Assembly: GCA_030490835.1 (NCBI GenBank)
Contig: CM059977.1
Span: 23,417,335-23,481,334, forward strand
Direction of reading: 5' to 3'
DNA: 64,000 bases
Source: Annona cherimola
Taxonomy: Eukaryota > Streptophyta > Magnoliopsida > Magnoliales > Annonaceae
Of the stretch, positions 11,925 through 23,164 are shown in pieces (position 1 is the stretch's first letter; each line of letters starts with the position of its first letter). Position numbers and translations under genes: made by a program. The notes beneath the pieces are model-generated. The model worked only from the letters and a program-made list of their open reading frames with translations, did no database searches and was not told the DNA's origin.

Positions 11925-12595
11925 TGTTAAGTCCAAATTTAGTCCAAGACTCTTCTAAATTAGATTAAAGACTCAAATTATCAAAGGAAAAGGATGAAGT
12001 AAAAGAGGCACAAAATTTCCGTGAAAAAGAGTGATTTATAAATACAAGATCATTTACAAAATCATAAGGTCAATGAAGCTAAAGTTTCATTATTCACTAT
12101 TTTAAAAAACACTAAGTTGAGATGTAAAATTAGGGAGATTTTCTTTTTCTGCAGCACCCCCACCACCCCCACACCCCACACCCCACCCCACCCCACCCCC
12201 CCCCCCCCCCCCCCCCCAATCCCCTTTTGAGAATGTTGCTTTTATATAGGGCTAGACCTAGGGTGGTATGTGTTTGGTGCTAAGAGAAGGTTGACAACTA
12301 TCCTTATGAAGCAATGTGTTTATCCTTAATTAGTTGAGCATAAAACAAAACCTGACCTGGATGGCTTTATGATGATTAAGTTGACTTCATCTTTTATGAT
12401 TGTTGACATCATTGTTAATGTTTAGGCAATTTTGTTCGGCTTAAAGACTGCAACATTAAAGAGCTTCCTTGAGCATAAAGTTTCGTTGTTGTCATGGTGA
12501 TGTCATATGTCTCACCAAGCCTCCTATGAGGTAAGAAGGCTCACCTTATGTGATCGGAGCCACATCCGATTGTATCTTTGACTCATCCTTTTGAG
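11925..12595 (+). repeat. Long direct repeat R, copy 2
   Basis: Collinear with 8609-9196 (see that entry). It differs by a C-rich expansion at 12157-12217, which has no counterpart in copy 1. Confidence 0.6.
12157..12217. repeat. C-rich simple repeat with a 22-C homopolymer
   Basis: CCCCA/CCACC repeats pass into an uninterrupted run of 22 C at 12196-12217. The minus strand has many closely spaced G runs and could form a G-quadruplex. Homopolymer length is also the kind of base call most prone to error. Confidence 0.9.
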
Positions 12596-12634
12596 GGTGT
12601 CTATGACTAAAATATTCTAGGTCTAAAAATACAA

Positions 12635-12780
12635 AATAAATATATATGTATTTTTAAACAAATGATAAAAGTTTGATTTATACATTAAATACACTTATAT
12701 TAACAGTCGAAGAAAAAATTTCAAAAAATAAAAAAATATATGTTTTTTTTATCATGCCCCGAGTTTGTTATTTAGCTAAA
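12635..12780. repeat. Half of a foldback MITE
   Basis: Carries the second-half core 'gataaaagtttgatttatac' and 'attaaatacactta' common to the foldback MITEs of this window. The first half is absent, so it is a truncated copy immediately after direct repeat R. Confidence 0.6.
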
Positions 12781-14459
12781 TCCATTATATAATATCATAA
12801 CTCGTGCATTTTAGCTTATCCTAAACTTAATAGAATTGGTTTTTATATATCTGTACATGGGTATTGATTCAATACAAATATTATGAGCCCTTAGTTCATA
12901 CATATACCAAAATGTATATATTTTTATAATTGTATAAATGAACAGTTTTCTCCCCTATCTAATGTTAAAAGTGGATGAAAATTGTTGCTTTTTGAAATTA
13001 TAAAAAATTTATTCAAAAATTTAAAAATTGGTAAATTTTGGAATATATAAAGCTTATGTGAATGTGAGCTCACATAAAAACAGAAAATAAAAATAAAAAT
13101 AAAAATCTCCAAAACACCTATACGTGTTTAGTTAAGGTAAATACGCATGTATTGAATCATTTATAGATAAAGTCTCAACGCAGTGAGGTCGGTCTCATAT
13201 AAATACTTTATTGAATTTTTACATTTGGACCTGCCATGAAATCTGACAAATAATTATAAACTCGACTAGGTCACTCAAAGAAATTTAAATTTTTAGCAAC
13301 AATCATTTTGGTTTGTCGCAAAAAGTCTTTTGACATCATAGGCTCAAACTAGATTGGTTGGATAAAAGCCATTGTCTCTTTATCCCTTCTTGCTGCTGCT
13401 TTGACGCTACTACAAAATTTTTCATATGCAGCTATCTAGCCAAATTCAAATTTGGCGGTAAGCAATACTATATATGGGCCAAATAATAGTCACTATTTGT
13501 GAGTAAAGTAAATGGTATAAGTAATATGGAATTTGGTACTGAGCAAATAGAAGTTAGCTGCATTTGGCTCGATGTTATCACGCTTAAATAAATGGCTGAT
13601 AATATTTGCAACCAAATTCAAACATATATGTACATATATTCCATCAAAAAAATTCATATATATAACCAAATTGAGGTTATATGTGAAAAAAACTAGTTGC
13701 ATTATGGACATTATGGCTAGGCTTCTGACACTGTGCTACATAAGTGGACCACAGTACAAAAGATCCAATACAATCACTAAAGATAAACCTGCAATGCACA
13801 TCTAGAAGTGCCAAACAAGCGACTAGATTGTAGCACTGAATACTCTTAACTATTCATGTAGAAAACACCATTTCTAGGGAATTTCGAAGATGCTGGCTAG
13901 CTAAGTAAACTTCAGGTCAACCATTACAACCTTATACTGAAGACGAAATTGACAATACATGACCATGCATTCAGTGTACAACTAACTGTGAACCATATAT
14001 ATAAAGAAGAGATGTCCCATTACCTCCATGCCATTACCCCAAATTCTTAATTAGCAGTGCATGTATCATACATCTCTTCTTTTCAGAAATAACTAAGGTA
14101 AGTTTCTTTCAATGCGTTAATTAAGTTACATTCCAAAAGAAGTGCAGAACTTGCCTGGAAGTTGTTTTTGTCAAATTTCGGCCGTCCCATCTAACAAGGG
14201 CTTTAACATGATTTGAAAAAATCACTACTCAAAGAAAAACAACATTTTGCAATGTATTTTTAGTGATGATTAGATTCTTGCTGCAAAAGATACTAACTAA
14301 CAACATTACTAGTTATGATCACCAAAGCATTCCAAAAGGTAACTGTTTAGTGAAAATAGCAACTTTTAACGAGGATCTAAAAAATCGTAGTAAAATCCTT
14401 TTATGACAGACTTATTGCAACCATATAGTGACAAAATACAATATACTGACAATATTCAG
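12781..14459. other. AT-rich intergenic stretch
   Basis: Only short frames without domains. No terminal repeats or RNA gene signatures noticed. Confidence 0.45.
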
Positions 14460-14650
14460 CATGAACTAATTGTCCATTTTCTTGCAGAGCAAGCTGCTAT
14501 GACAATCAAATGAGTATAAAAGAGAGCTAACCTAATTGTCCATTTTTCTTGTAGTGCAAGCTGTTAGGACAAAGCTGATTTTCTTGTGGTGCAAGCTGGT
14601 AGGATAGTCAAATGAGTATGTGAGAGAGAGAGAGAGGGAGGGAGGGAGAC
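14460..14650. repeat. Short tandem repeats around CTTG-AG-GCAAGCTG and a GA tract
   Basis: Three related units (near 14478, 14544 and 14579) carry 'ttttcttg..g.gcaagctg' followed by 'tatgaca', 'ttaggaca' or 'gtaggata'. A GA/GGGA tract follows at about 14622-14649. Confidence 0.7.
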
Positions 14651-14711
14651 CATGAGTGCAGTAGAGTGAGAAAAAAAACTGAGAAAAAAATAACTCCGGT
14701 AAAAACAACTG

Positions 14712-15170
14712 GTAATCAGTGCCAAAAGATCAGATTTCAACATTCCCACATATCGGTCTATGACTCTTTCATTCTTATAAGTTGAGATTCATGGTTCTTA
14801 ACTCATGTTAGCATTTTGGGATGAATTCAACCATCCGTAATAATACAAATCTTGAAAATTTAACAGGAAGCCTTATCATTCTCTACTCAATACATCACAA
14901 AATAAGCTGCTCAGAATTTGGATAATATGAAGATTAGAATTGGAGCAAAATTCTGGAGTACAAAAGTGTAGTTAATTGAAGCCTATGCGAGAAGAAAAGA
15001 ACTCTCTTCTAGATGCAACTGTTGATAAGTGCCAAAAGTGTAGGTTTAGTATCCATATCAGTCTATGAATCATTTACTTACAAGTTGAGGTTCATGTGTC
15101 TCTACTTCTCTCGGCATTTAGAGATGAATTCAACCATTTCTAATAAAAAACTCGACAACTATAGAGGAAG
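14712..15170 (+). repeat. Local direct duplication of about 155 bp
   Basis: 14712-14872 and 15018-15170 are collinear: both run 'agtgccaaaag', 'tatcggtctatga/tatcagtctatga', 'agttgagattcatg/agttgaggttcatg' and 'gatgaattcaaccat'. They are about 306 bp apart. The function is unknown. Confidence 0.7.
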
Positions 15171-16185
15171 TTCAGTTGGATTAATGGAGCGGAATTTGAG
15201 ATTGGAAAGACAGGATTATTGTGTAAGGAACATGTCATACTTTGGGATATGAAAAGTATAGACAATAATGAGAAAAAAAAGGGTTATTATGCATTAAGAG
15301 ATGAGAAAATTAAAAATATTCCAACTCTTGAGTAGCCTCATCATGTCCCAATTCAATCCACTTCATATATATGAACAGTATATGAACTATTACCCTCTTC
15401 AATTTGACAAGTTCCGTGCTAAAACCTGTAATCTGAAAGCAACAAGCTGCTGAGGTCAGAGATTCGTGTGTCAGCTTAAATAAATTTAGAGGATATGATA
15501 CCCTACAAATATTGCATTGAACCGAGATATGAAAATCCAACGACTAAGTTATATTAAAAGCTTGGTTAGGAGATCCTTCTTAATGTTAACAGTGTTATCA
15601 ACAATTTCCTTGTGTTAACCAGATGCCTCCCATGAGGCCTATGCTGTTGGAAGGGGAATGGCACAAAGTCAATTGAAATTTCCCCTTACAGTCATACCTT
15701 TTTTTTTTTGGATAATTGTAGTTTATAATTATTGTTATTCAGCTTCTTTCCATAATCACTAGAACTCATAGTAAAAAATGTTTCAAATGGAACTCTTCTA
15801 GTAGTTTCACAGAAAACAAGCTTAACAGTGCCATTTTAATTTGGCTCTTTAGTAATTATGCAAACTTTGACCAGCTGAAATTTCCAAGCAAATTACTAAT
15901 TCCTTGAAATTCCATCAAAGAAAGAAGAGGAGAATTTTCACAATGTGGTTCAATGGACCGCCAGCTGGAAATGCTGACCATTGCCGTTCAGCTAGGCAAG
16001 ACAAATTGGTTATTTGGTCAGTGGGTAGGACAACTTACGTGGACATCATGAACAAGGATATAATACTGTCATCTAACTGAAAACCCATTGACTGAAGAAA
16101 GTTTCATACACCTCAACATTCAATTTTAATTTTTAAGTGTTCAAAATAACACTTTAAAGCCAATATGTGTTTGATCGAGGACAAA
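15171..16185. other. Unassigned intergenic stretch
   Basis: No convincing open frame or repeat terminus. A poly-T run sits near 15700. Confidence 0.4.
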
Positions 16186-16587
16186 GCTAGTGATCCCGTT
16201 AGCTCGGGCTAAGTAAATGTCCCACTTAGCCCACTTTAAAAAACTTATTTATAACAATTTTTTTTTACTTTTTTCTTCATGCACTTATTTATCTAAATAT
16301 ATTTACTATATAAATCAAGTTTTACCATTTTTGGATATATGTATATATATTTTTTAGATTTTTAAAAATAAGGGTATTTTAAATATATATATACACATAG
16401 ATGTTTAAAATTTTCAAAAAAATAGATAAACATATTCAAAGATAGTAAAACTTGGTCTATATGTTAAATACACTTAGATAAACAAGTGCGCAAAGAAAAA
16501 AGTAAAAAAAAAAAATTGTTGTAAATAGGTTTTTGAAGGTGGGCTAAGTGGGGCATTTACTTAGCCCGGGCGAATAGATCACTCCTC
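16186..16587. mobile_element. Mutator-like MITE A, copy 2
   Basis: Left end GCTAGTGATCCCGTTAGC and right end GAGGAGTGATCTATTCGCCC (opposite strand), followed by long arms with 'ggctaagtaaatg' and the shared central core. Length and arms match copies 1 and 3. No 9-bp TSD could be recognised, so one flank has probably changed. Confidence 0.82.
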
Positions 16588-17767
16588 CATTTTTTAATGT
16601 TGAAGCCCTCTACATATCTTTAGGCGACTTAAGCTAATAAAGCACAGCAAGTTGATTCATCTGAAGAACAAACATAATTCATACTACCCAAAAATTTACC
16701 TTACATTCCACACGTTCAAACACTGCTTAATTACCTGAAACTGAAAATCTTTGACTGAACCGTAGCTAATTTTAAGTAATCTTGCACGTTCCAATGATCT
16801 CGCTATGCGTAATTTTTTATTTTTTTCCCAACAAACCCCTTTCAGTTTGATGGCTCTATTTACTTGCCTTCTCCATTTGTTTTGGAGCACATTCAGTATG
16901 TTCTTCTAAAGAAACTAGTTTGCCTTACGAAGAATTTTTTCTTTAAACTTCCGTTTATGTCACCATCAGATTGTTTCTTTCAAGACATGCATCAGCATAG
17001 TTCGTTGATTTTGTCAGCCTATCAAACATAACATCTTCTATCATCGCTAGCTCATCAAATAAAGCTTTAAATTGCTATGAAAATATACTATTGGTTCCTC
17101 AACGTATATAGATCTTACAACGTTCTCTGAATGTTACTGACGGAATGGACAAAGAAGATTCTATCACTTCTTCCATTCCTATCCCAAGAATAATCATTCA
17201 ATTGCAATTACTACCTTTGAAGTCGCACTCGAACCAAACGTTTCAAAACATCTTCTTGGATTATTAATAACCCAATCTGGCTGGTATATGATAATTCACA
17301 TCAATCACCAACTAATAGAAGAGAGCTTGATGGTAGCATAGAACTCCATTAACAAAATTCCATGACCGAAATCCCAGACCTCGTATTACCTCAAGGAGAC
17401 AAAAGGTATCTCTATAGCCCTCGAATGACCACTTGCGCTTGCGGATACAGTAATTGCTCTCAGCAGTCGATTGCTGCTTCCATCCGCAACAGTGTTCGGG
17501 GACAATATATTCTCAGCGTACTCGAGCCATGAAATTTATATACCAATAGAGGCCCATGGCTTTTTGATCTGCTCCGGTTATTGGTCGGAAGAAGGAACCG
17601 CATGGGCTGAAAGATCATCCAGTCCTACAGCTGGCCCTTTTTCTACCTCGATTACGTCAACCCAATACCGTCTTTTTCAGCCATCGGTTTTCCTGAGTAT
17701 GCGTCAATACATGAGAAGGCCAGGGTTCTTATGCCAACTGATTTTCCGAGCACCACGTCAAAATCAG
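16588..17767. other. Unassigned stretch, GC-elevated in its right half
   Basis: 17100-17767 is clearly less AT-rich than the surroundings. Long readings with one or two stops exist on both strands (for example a plus-strand frame reading SYSWPFFYLDYVNPIPSF). No family was recognised, and the region stops at a MITE. Confidence 0.3.
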
Positions 17768-18058
17768 CAGGCTATCAAATCCATGGTGTGTTGGCAATGT
17801 ACAAAAGTTAAAATTTTTCAATTTAAAACTTTTCACTTTCTACAACTACAATATTTTTTAATTATTTTTTAATATTTTTCTATACAACTATCCTACTTTT
17901 CAATCATTTCTACACAAATGCCCACACAACAAACCTATCTATTTTAACTTTATTTTCTTTACTCATCATTATTACCCCTATCATATCACATCATTTACAA
18001 CTTTTACTCTCCACAGCTATTTTATCAAAAAATTTATACATTTCCAAACACACCCTCC
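17768..18058. mobile_element. Harbinger-like MITE E, copy at 17.8 kb
   Basis: Left end GGTGTGTTGGCAA, right end TTCCAAACACACCC, about 290 bp. The interior matches the 31-kb copies ('ctatacaactatcctacttttcaatcattt', 'ctatcatatcacatcattt'). The TSD is not clear. Confidence 0.75.
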
Positions 18059-18665
18059 TAGATCACCAAGCCACTGGGCCCACCTGAACATACTCGAAGC
18101 CGGTGGAACATGGAAGAAAGCTCGCAGGAGTTTGATAAAGTCCTCAAAAACTGAGATGGGATGTAATGATCCCTTGATGTGAAAGCGTGTACTCCAAAGC
18201 CCCAACAAATCCCTCCAACTTGCAATGAAGAGACCCTTTGGGGAAAGATTCAGATGTACAACCTCAGCATCAATCCCTATTTCCTACCCACTCGGGAAAG
18301 CATCCCAAGGTCCGAACAGCAAAACATTAAAAGGGTAGCACAGTACCATGCTCCCGGCTCATTCCTAGATATGCTTTCCACTTTCTAACTATGCAGATTG
18401 CAACGGTGAGAACAGCCTGACCATATGCAGGATCCAAAATGGAAAGACAATTACAGGCGGATATATTGCAGTAATCTATTCCTGAAATTTCCCCTTTTTA
18501 ATATCTGCCCACTCAGCATTACACGCACTTCAATCTATACCGTCGGAATCACAGACCCTTCATTAACGAACGAAGCTCCCAAATGTCCAACTGACGCAGC
18601 GATCAGATGAGCATGCCGGGTGGTGATTTCAACGATGTGGATTTGTTTGCATGCATTCATTACTC
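18059..18665. other. Unassigned GC-elevated stretch downstream of the AHL gene
   Basis: Continues the composition seen at 17.1-17.77 kb on the other side of the MITE, so the MITE may have split one older sequence unit. There are short open frames on both strands but no recognised domain. Confidence 0.3.
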
Positions 18666-19037
18666 TTATCTATTTCTCTGACAGATCAGGGTGAGATGCT
18701 TACCTGCTGTGAAGACCTTTTTTTCTCTCAGGATAAGAAATTCAATGACTTCTAGGGTTGCCAACTTGGTTTCTTTCTCTTCTTCTTTTCTACAAAGGCT
18801 GGAGAAATGAAATCTTCCATTGGAAGAAAAACTAAAGGTAGTATATATCAGAAAACTTACAAGAGAAGGAAGGAGAACGTAGGAAGAAAGAAGAACATCA
18901 GCTTCACAAGAACAGTGACCTACCTTGTTTCTTGAACTGTGTACAAACACCCAATTAAAAAAGACCCAAATAAAAAGATGGCAAAAAGAAAAGAAAAAGA
19001 AATGAAAAGAAAAGAAATGCATGTGGCGATCTAATTC
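18666..19037 (-). other. Probable 3' UTR and downstream region of the AHL gene
   Basis: Directly downstream of the AHL stop codon on the minus strand. It is pyrimidine-rich in transcript orientation. No canonical AATAAA was found on the transcript strand. The extent is inferred. Confidence 0.45.
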
Positions 19038-19991
19038 TTAGTAAGATGAAGGAGGCCTAGTTGGACCCCACCCATAGACATCATGAGGCAGCTGCCCATT
19101 TGGCAGGAGGTTGGGAGGTAGATTGTATAAGGGCAGGGATGATGGGTCAGCCAAACCATGTGACTGCGATCCTCCTGATAACCCATTTGTCCCTGAATTC
19201 ACCCCTGGCGACTGCTGCACCTGCATTCCCTCCGACGCAGCAGCCGCCGCTGCTCCACCTGCTTCTTCCTCCTCCTCGATCGGCAGCCGCTCGTAGGTCG
19301 CGTTTGTGAACGTCGCCGCTATCACCATCACCGGGCCGGACGCAATCAGCGGCCCCACCACGCTCCCGCCCACCACCTGCCCCTGCCCACCGGCTAAGTA
19401 AACGGTCAGCCCGGTGGCTCCCGGCGGAGACGGCGCAGGGAGGAATGAGCCAGATAGGGATAGTATCTCGAAGCGGCCGTGGAGGGTGAGGACGGCGCCC
19501 GGCGCGGTGGGCTGCCTCAGCGTCACGTTGGTGACGACACCGCTGGCGCTGAGGACGCAGATTCCACGCTGCCGACGACGGGAGAAGGCCCCAATGCTGT
19601 CGGCGATGTCGCTGCCGCTGCTGACCTCGAGAACGTGGCTTCGGAGTGCGTTGGGGCTCTCGCGGGTGATAATGATTGGCGGCTTGGGCTTGTTCTTGGA
19701 GCCGGGAGGGCGGCCGCGGGGCCGGCGACCGCCGCCTTCGACGGTCTCCTGGCCGGCCACCTGGTCGTCCGCGTCAGCGTCGCCGCGGCTGTCTTCTTCG
19801 TCCTGGGCATGGTTTCCGACGACATTGGCAATGCTGTTGTTGGTGTTGCTGCTGCTGCTGTTGGCAGTGTTGTTCTTGCTCTCCATCAGCTCCTGCTCTC
19901 GCCTTCCGCCGAACCGGCCCAGCCCAGCTGCGTGCTCCTCTTCCGGGTTCCGCAGGCGGAGGGACGGAGCCGTCAGGTCGACTCCTCCCAT
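19038..19991 (-). CDS. AHL: AT-hook motif nuclear-localized (AHL) protein, clade A, AHL15/19/20-like
   Basis: Predicted nuclear DNA-binding protein of 317 residues from the first ATG. Residues 1-85 are acidic and Ser/Asn-rich. A type-I AT-hook lies at about 89-105 ([17 protein letters not shown]); its RGRP core binds the minor groove of AT-rich DNA. The PPC/DUF296 domain spans about 117-240 and holds the six-residue core GRFEIL at 172-177 and the [14 protein letters not shown] stretch at 203-216. An EEEEE/Ala-rich linker and a conserved tail ([15 protein letters not shown]) end the protein. Members of this group are known to form homo- and hetero-trimers through PPC and to act on growth, flowering time and juvenile traits. 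The intronless structure is typical of clade A. GC content is far above that of the flanks. The homologous reading frame extends upstream of this ATG (see the next entry). The exact orthologue is not assigned. Confidence 0.95.
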   Translation of the reverse strand: MGGVDLTAPSLRLRNPEEEHAAGLGRFGGRREQELMESKNNTANSSSSNTNNSIANVVGNHAQDEEDSRGDADADDQVAGQETVEGGGRRPRGRPPGSKNKPKPPIIITRESPNALRSHVLEVSSGSDIADSIGAFSRRRQRGICVLSASGVVTNVTLRQPTAPGAVLTLHGRFEILSLSGSFLPAPSPPGATGLTVYLAGGQGQVVGGSVVGPLIASGPVMVIAATFTNATYERLPIEEEEEAGGAAAAAASEGMQVQQSPGVNSGTNGLSGGSQSHGLADPSSLPLYNLPPNLLPNGQLPHDVYGWGPTRPPSSY

Positions 19992-20024
19992 CGCCACGCT
20001 CCCTCCCCACCACGGATTTGCCAG
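19992..20024 (-). other. In-frame N-terminal extension of AHL starting at a CTG codon
   Basis: Reading upstream of the ATG gives [11 protein letters not shown] in frame. AHL15, AHL19 and AHL20 type proteins start MANPWW, so the CTG at 20022-20024 sits exactly where the family start codon is expected. It has G at -3 and G at +4, a favourable initiation context. An in-frame TGA at 20058-20060 closes the frame, and no ATG lies between. Initiation at CUG would give 328 residues; initiation at the downstream ATG would lose 11. A base error or a recent start-codon mutation is also possible. Confidence 0.8.
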
Positions 20025-20765
20025 CTCTCTGGCTCGAGTCCTCAGGGAATCACAAAATCAAAAAATAATCAACCCCCAATAATCTCCGCTCGATCAGCTC
20101 GTGTGTTGGCTCCTGTTTGAGTACGGATCGAATGAGAATGACGAACACCCGACAGATCTGTGTTGATTCCTTCTTTCTCTATCTGCTCCTATTTCCTTCT
20201 CTTGTCCTCGAAGAACCCAAACGAGAAAATCTGCACCGACCACTATTTCAGACCGACATCAGCGAACATAACAGCAAGCCGCCCAGAATAAAAAACCAAA
20301 AGGGAACGCACGAGCCTTTGGAATCGGAGAAACGGAGCCCTTTTCTTGGAAACTCGGCAACACCAATCAGCCCAAGCTAGTTCAAAATCACATCTAGAAA
20401 CCTGGAAATGGGAAGGAAAACGAGAAAAACTACTCCCCACCCAACCCAAGCTTGTGAGAGGAAAAAAAAGGATGAGAGCAGGAAGAAAAGAAAAGAGAGG
20501 GAAAGAAAGCAGCGAAGAAAGAGCTGCTGTTGTTGCCGACTTCCAAAGACACGGACGCGGCAAGGACGGTACATAAGATCTAAATGTAGGCTTCGGCCGG
20601 GCCTGCCGCGTACGATAAGCATCCACCCACCCCTGGCGTACGATAACCAATCAGCCCATCTCTGTATCTGTGCGTGGCATGTGCGAGTACTAGAATCTCC
20701 CTGACCCGCGCTCACGTAGCGGAATAGCCTGGAACTGGATTTGCTCATTTTCCCTTCCTTTCCCT
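20025..20765 (-). promoter_or_regulatory. AHL 5' leader and proximal promoter
   Basis: Upstream of AHL in transcript orientation. The strand is strongly pyrimidine-rich at about 20400-20530 (GA-rich on the plus strand), as in many plant leaders. Several upstream ATGs occur, including one near 20390 followed at once by TGA. Any 5' UTR intron cannot be excluded. The extent is inferred from the TATA-like element at 20.77 kb. Confidence 0.5.
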
Positions 20766-20767
20766 CC

Positions 20768-20778
20768 GTATATTTATT
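20768..20778 (-). promoter_or_regulatory. TATA-like box (ATAAATATACG)
   Basis: The minus strand reads GCAATAAATATACGGAGGG here, an isolated TATA-type element in a GC-rich stretch about 740 bp upstream of the AHL frame. Transcription would start near 20.74 kb. Confidence 0.45.
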
Positions 20779-21330
20779 GCACGGTGGTTGTCGGAACAAC
20801 CCCCCGCGCGCGGGGATAGACGCAAGTTGAACGGGGTGGACCCAAAATTCTGAAAAATGTTCAATCCATTCCTCGAAATAGCTACGGAAATAGAAAAAGG
20901 CCCAAGTCATCAAACATGGAATTATGCAAAGGTCTGTAATTGCCTTGGCAGATGCGGGACCCACGAAATCAGTGGTGTAGATTTTAGGGAGGTGGGCAAG
21001 GGTTGGAGGATGTGGATGGGGTGGAAAGAAGCAGAGTTCAGTTTTTTTTTTTTTTTTTTGGAAGACGATTCTCGCGTATTAATTAATGGGCGTATTCAGT
21101 CCCCAAAAAGAAAATTTTAATGGGCGTATGAATTGATGGAAGCGCATGGGAGGAGTGAGTGTGTGTGGAGTAACGTGCGCGTGCGGAAGTGGGGAAGTGG
21201 GAAAACGTCATTGTCGGGCGTCCCGACAAGGCATCGAATGCCCGCCCCCCAGGTCGGAAGAAGGCAAATGGCCAGCGGCATAAACCAAAAGCGCCGAGCC
21301 ACCGCCGGACCTAATACACTGCCCTAATCA
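20779..21330. other. Distal AHL upstream region, GC-rich, with a T18 run
   Basis: The GC-rich island continues to about 21.33 kb. A run of 18 T lies at 21042-21059. Short open frames here have no domain support and are treated as promoter sequence. Confidence 0.45.
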
Positions 21331-21769
21331 CCACCACAATCATGAGCAATTGGGCAGTATAATAATATGATCAAGAAGAATTTATAATAATATGATTAAG
21401 AAGAATTAAGTCCCTGCTCAGGATCCTCTATTCGGATGTAATGGGTCGGGAATGAGATTGGATTCCACATTCTTCAGAAAAAATTTCCCATTTCAATTTA
21501 ATATCTCATTTCAAAACACATATGGACTCTGTTTTTTTTCATTTATAACACAATTTTTAATTTCATAGCATATAATAATCCTGTATTTTTCCATTTATAA
21601 TATTACTTTGTTCGTGTCTAACATAATATTTTTATTTCTCCGTGCAAAATAACCCTTTTTATCCGATTTTCTTATCCAAATGTCAGTTCATTTTATCCAA
21701 TGATCTAGAGCCAGCATGAGTGTCGATACTCCCTTCCATTTCTAATGCTTGATCCTAGTTATCAGTTTG
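21331..21769. other. AT-rich stretch, nothing recognised
   Basis: Composition drops sharply at about 21.33 kb, marking the edge of the AHL island. A short direct repeat ('aataatatgat(c/t)aagaagaatt') sits at 21360-21410. Confidence 0.5.
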
Positions 21770-22324
21770 ATGTGAAACTTATGTTTGCAAATTTAGGATA
21801 TTAATTTTCCAACCGCTTATCCAACCCATTTATAAATGAATTTTGGTTGAGATTTCTGAATAAATCGTTTATGATCTGCCAACTCATTTAACTACTTAAT
21901 TAAATAAATGTATTTAGGTTTAGATTTTATAAATTTGTCAACCCATTTAGTAATATGTTTAGCTCATTAAACTCATTTAACCTATTTAACCCACTAAAAA
22001 GTCTTATATATATGTAAACTTCTTAGTCATTTCCCCTGCTAAGTCTCTTCCTGCTATCTAATTTTTTCCACTACTGCCTTATTTTCATTTTTCACAATGC
22101 CAAAAATACTCTTTTGTCTCTACCTGTGAGATCATTGTCTACCGAAGTCCAAACCTTCAAATCGTCCACTATACAACTAATTAACAACTCACCAACCCAT
22201 TTAGGATTGACGTTTTTAAATAGATTAATAAACAGATTACAGTTAAAATATTTTAAATAGGCTAGAATTAGAACTAGACTTCAACCCCTCCAACTCGATC
22301 TGTTAGCACCCCTATATGCAATCC
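21770..22324 (-). mobile_element. hAT-like MITE F, copy 1 (inverse orientation)
   Basis: Reverse-complement homologue of the element at 51304-51947. Shared blocks include 'aacccatttataaa', 'cattaaactcatttaac' and a terminus TAGGGGTGCTAACAGATCG (minus strand, ending at 22324). The far end and TSD were not resolved. Confidence 0.6.
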
Positions 22325-22829
22325 CATGAATTGCCAATCTACAAGTCCTAGGAGAGCCCACTAACTTCACGACTTAATAAAATTGATGAAATCACTTAAG
22401 AGATTGTAGTAAATTATGTCTTGCAATGGCAAGGAAGTCTACGAGGAACTCAATATGAAAGCTATAGCAGACAACAAAAAGGAAGAAGAGGGGGTTTTAG
22501 TTCAACGTGAATTATCCATTTTATCCTTTTTTACTATTTTTTTCCTTTTTTGATGAAATTGAGTATATTTCATTATTGAGATCCCAAGCAATTCATGTAC
22601 AAATAATTTACAATAGCATTCAGTGGGCTTCTCCACCAAGATACACATGTATTAGACCTTGATATTGCATATTCAACCAACTTGTGGGGAACTTAGTTGC
22701 CAGTTTGGAGGATATGCGAGAATTTGATGGAGTGGATTGACCTTTTAAAGAGTTGAAGTTCTTGGATTTAAATGCCCACTAATGAGTAATGAAAAAATGA
22801 GACACTCTTCATTTAAGTAGGCTGGTTGA
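22325..22829. other. Unassigned stretch
   Basis: No supported feature. Mixed composition without long open frames. Confidence 0.4.
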
Positions 22830-23125
22830 TCATTTTAGACCGGTCAGACCGGTCCAAAAATATATTTTATATTTTTTTAAAAATCTTTTTATAAACATAT
22901 TAATCTAGTTATATCTAATCTATAAACTAAGTTTTACCATTTTTGGATATATATATATATATTTATTTATTTTAAACTTTTGAATATAAGGGTATCTTAA
23001 CATATTCAAAATTGGTAAAACTTGATTTATACATTAAATATAACTAGATTAATTTGTTTATAAAAAACTTTAAAAAAAAAAGATATATTTTTGAACTAAT
23101 CTGAAATCACCCGATTTGATATCGA
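22830..23125. mobile_element. Foldback MITE C with doubled GACCGGTC
   Basis: The left arm opens with two consecutive 8-bp palindromes (GACCGGTC at about 22837 and again 9 bp on), followed by CAAAAATATAT. The right arm carries the matching ATATATTTTTG but has lost the palindromes (gaactaatctgaaatcaccc). The centre is the shared 'aagttttaccatttttgga...' foldback core. No clear TSD. Confidence 0.7.
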
Positions 23126-23164
23126 TCTAAGAAGATCACATCTCTTTAAGTAACCAATTATTAA

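Noticed and set aside
19061..20120. Several long plus-strand frames opposite the AHL gene (up to 222 codons)
   Set aside because: They are antisense shadows of GC-rich AHL codons; translations are low complexity (Ser/Leu/Arg/Pro runs) and match nothing known, while the minus strand encodes a complete conserved protein.
20243..20964. Minus-strand frames of 135 and 195 codons upstream of AHL
   Set aside because: They lie in the pyrimidine-rich leader/promoter, are rich in Leu/Phe/Ser from CT repeats and show no domain. They could include upstream ORFs but not a separate gene.
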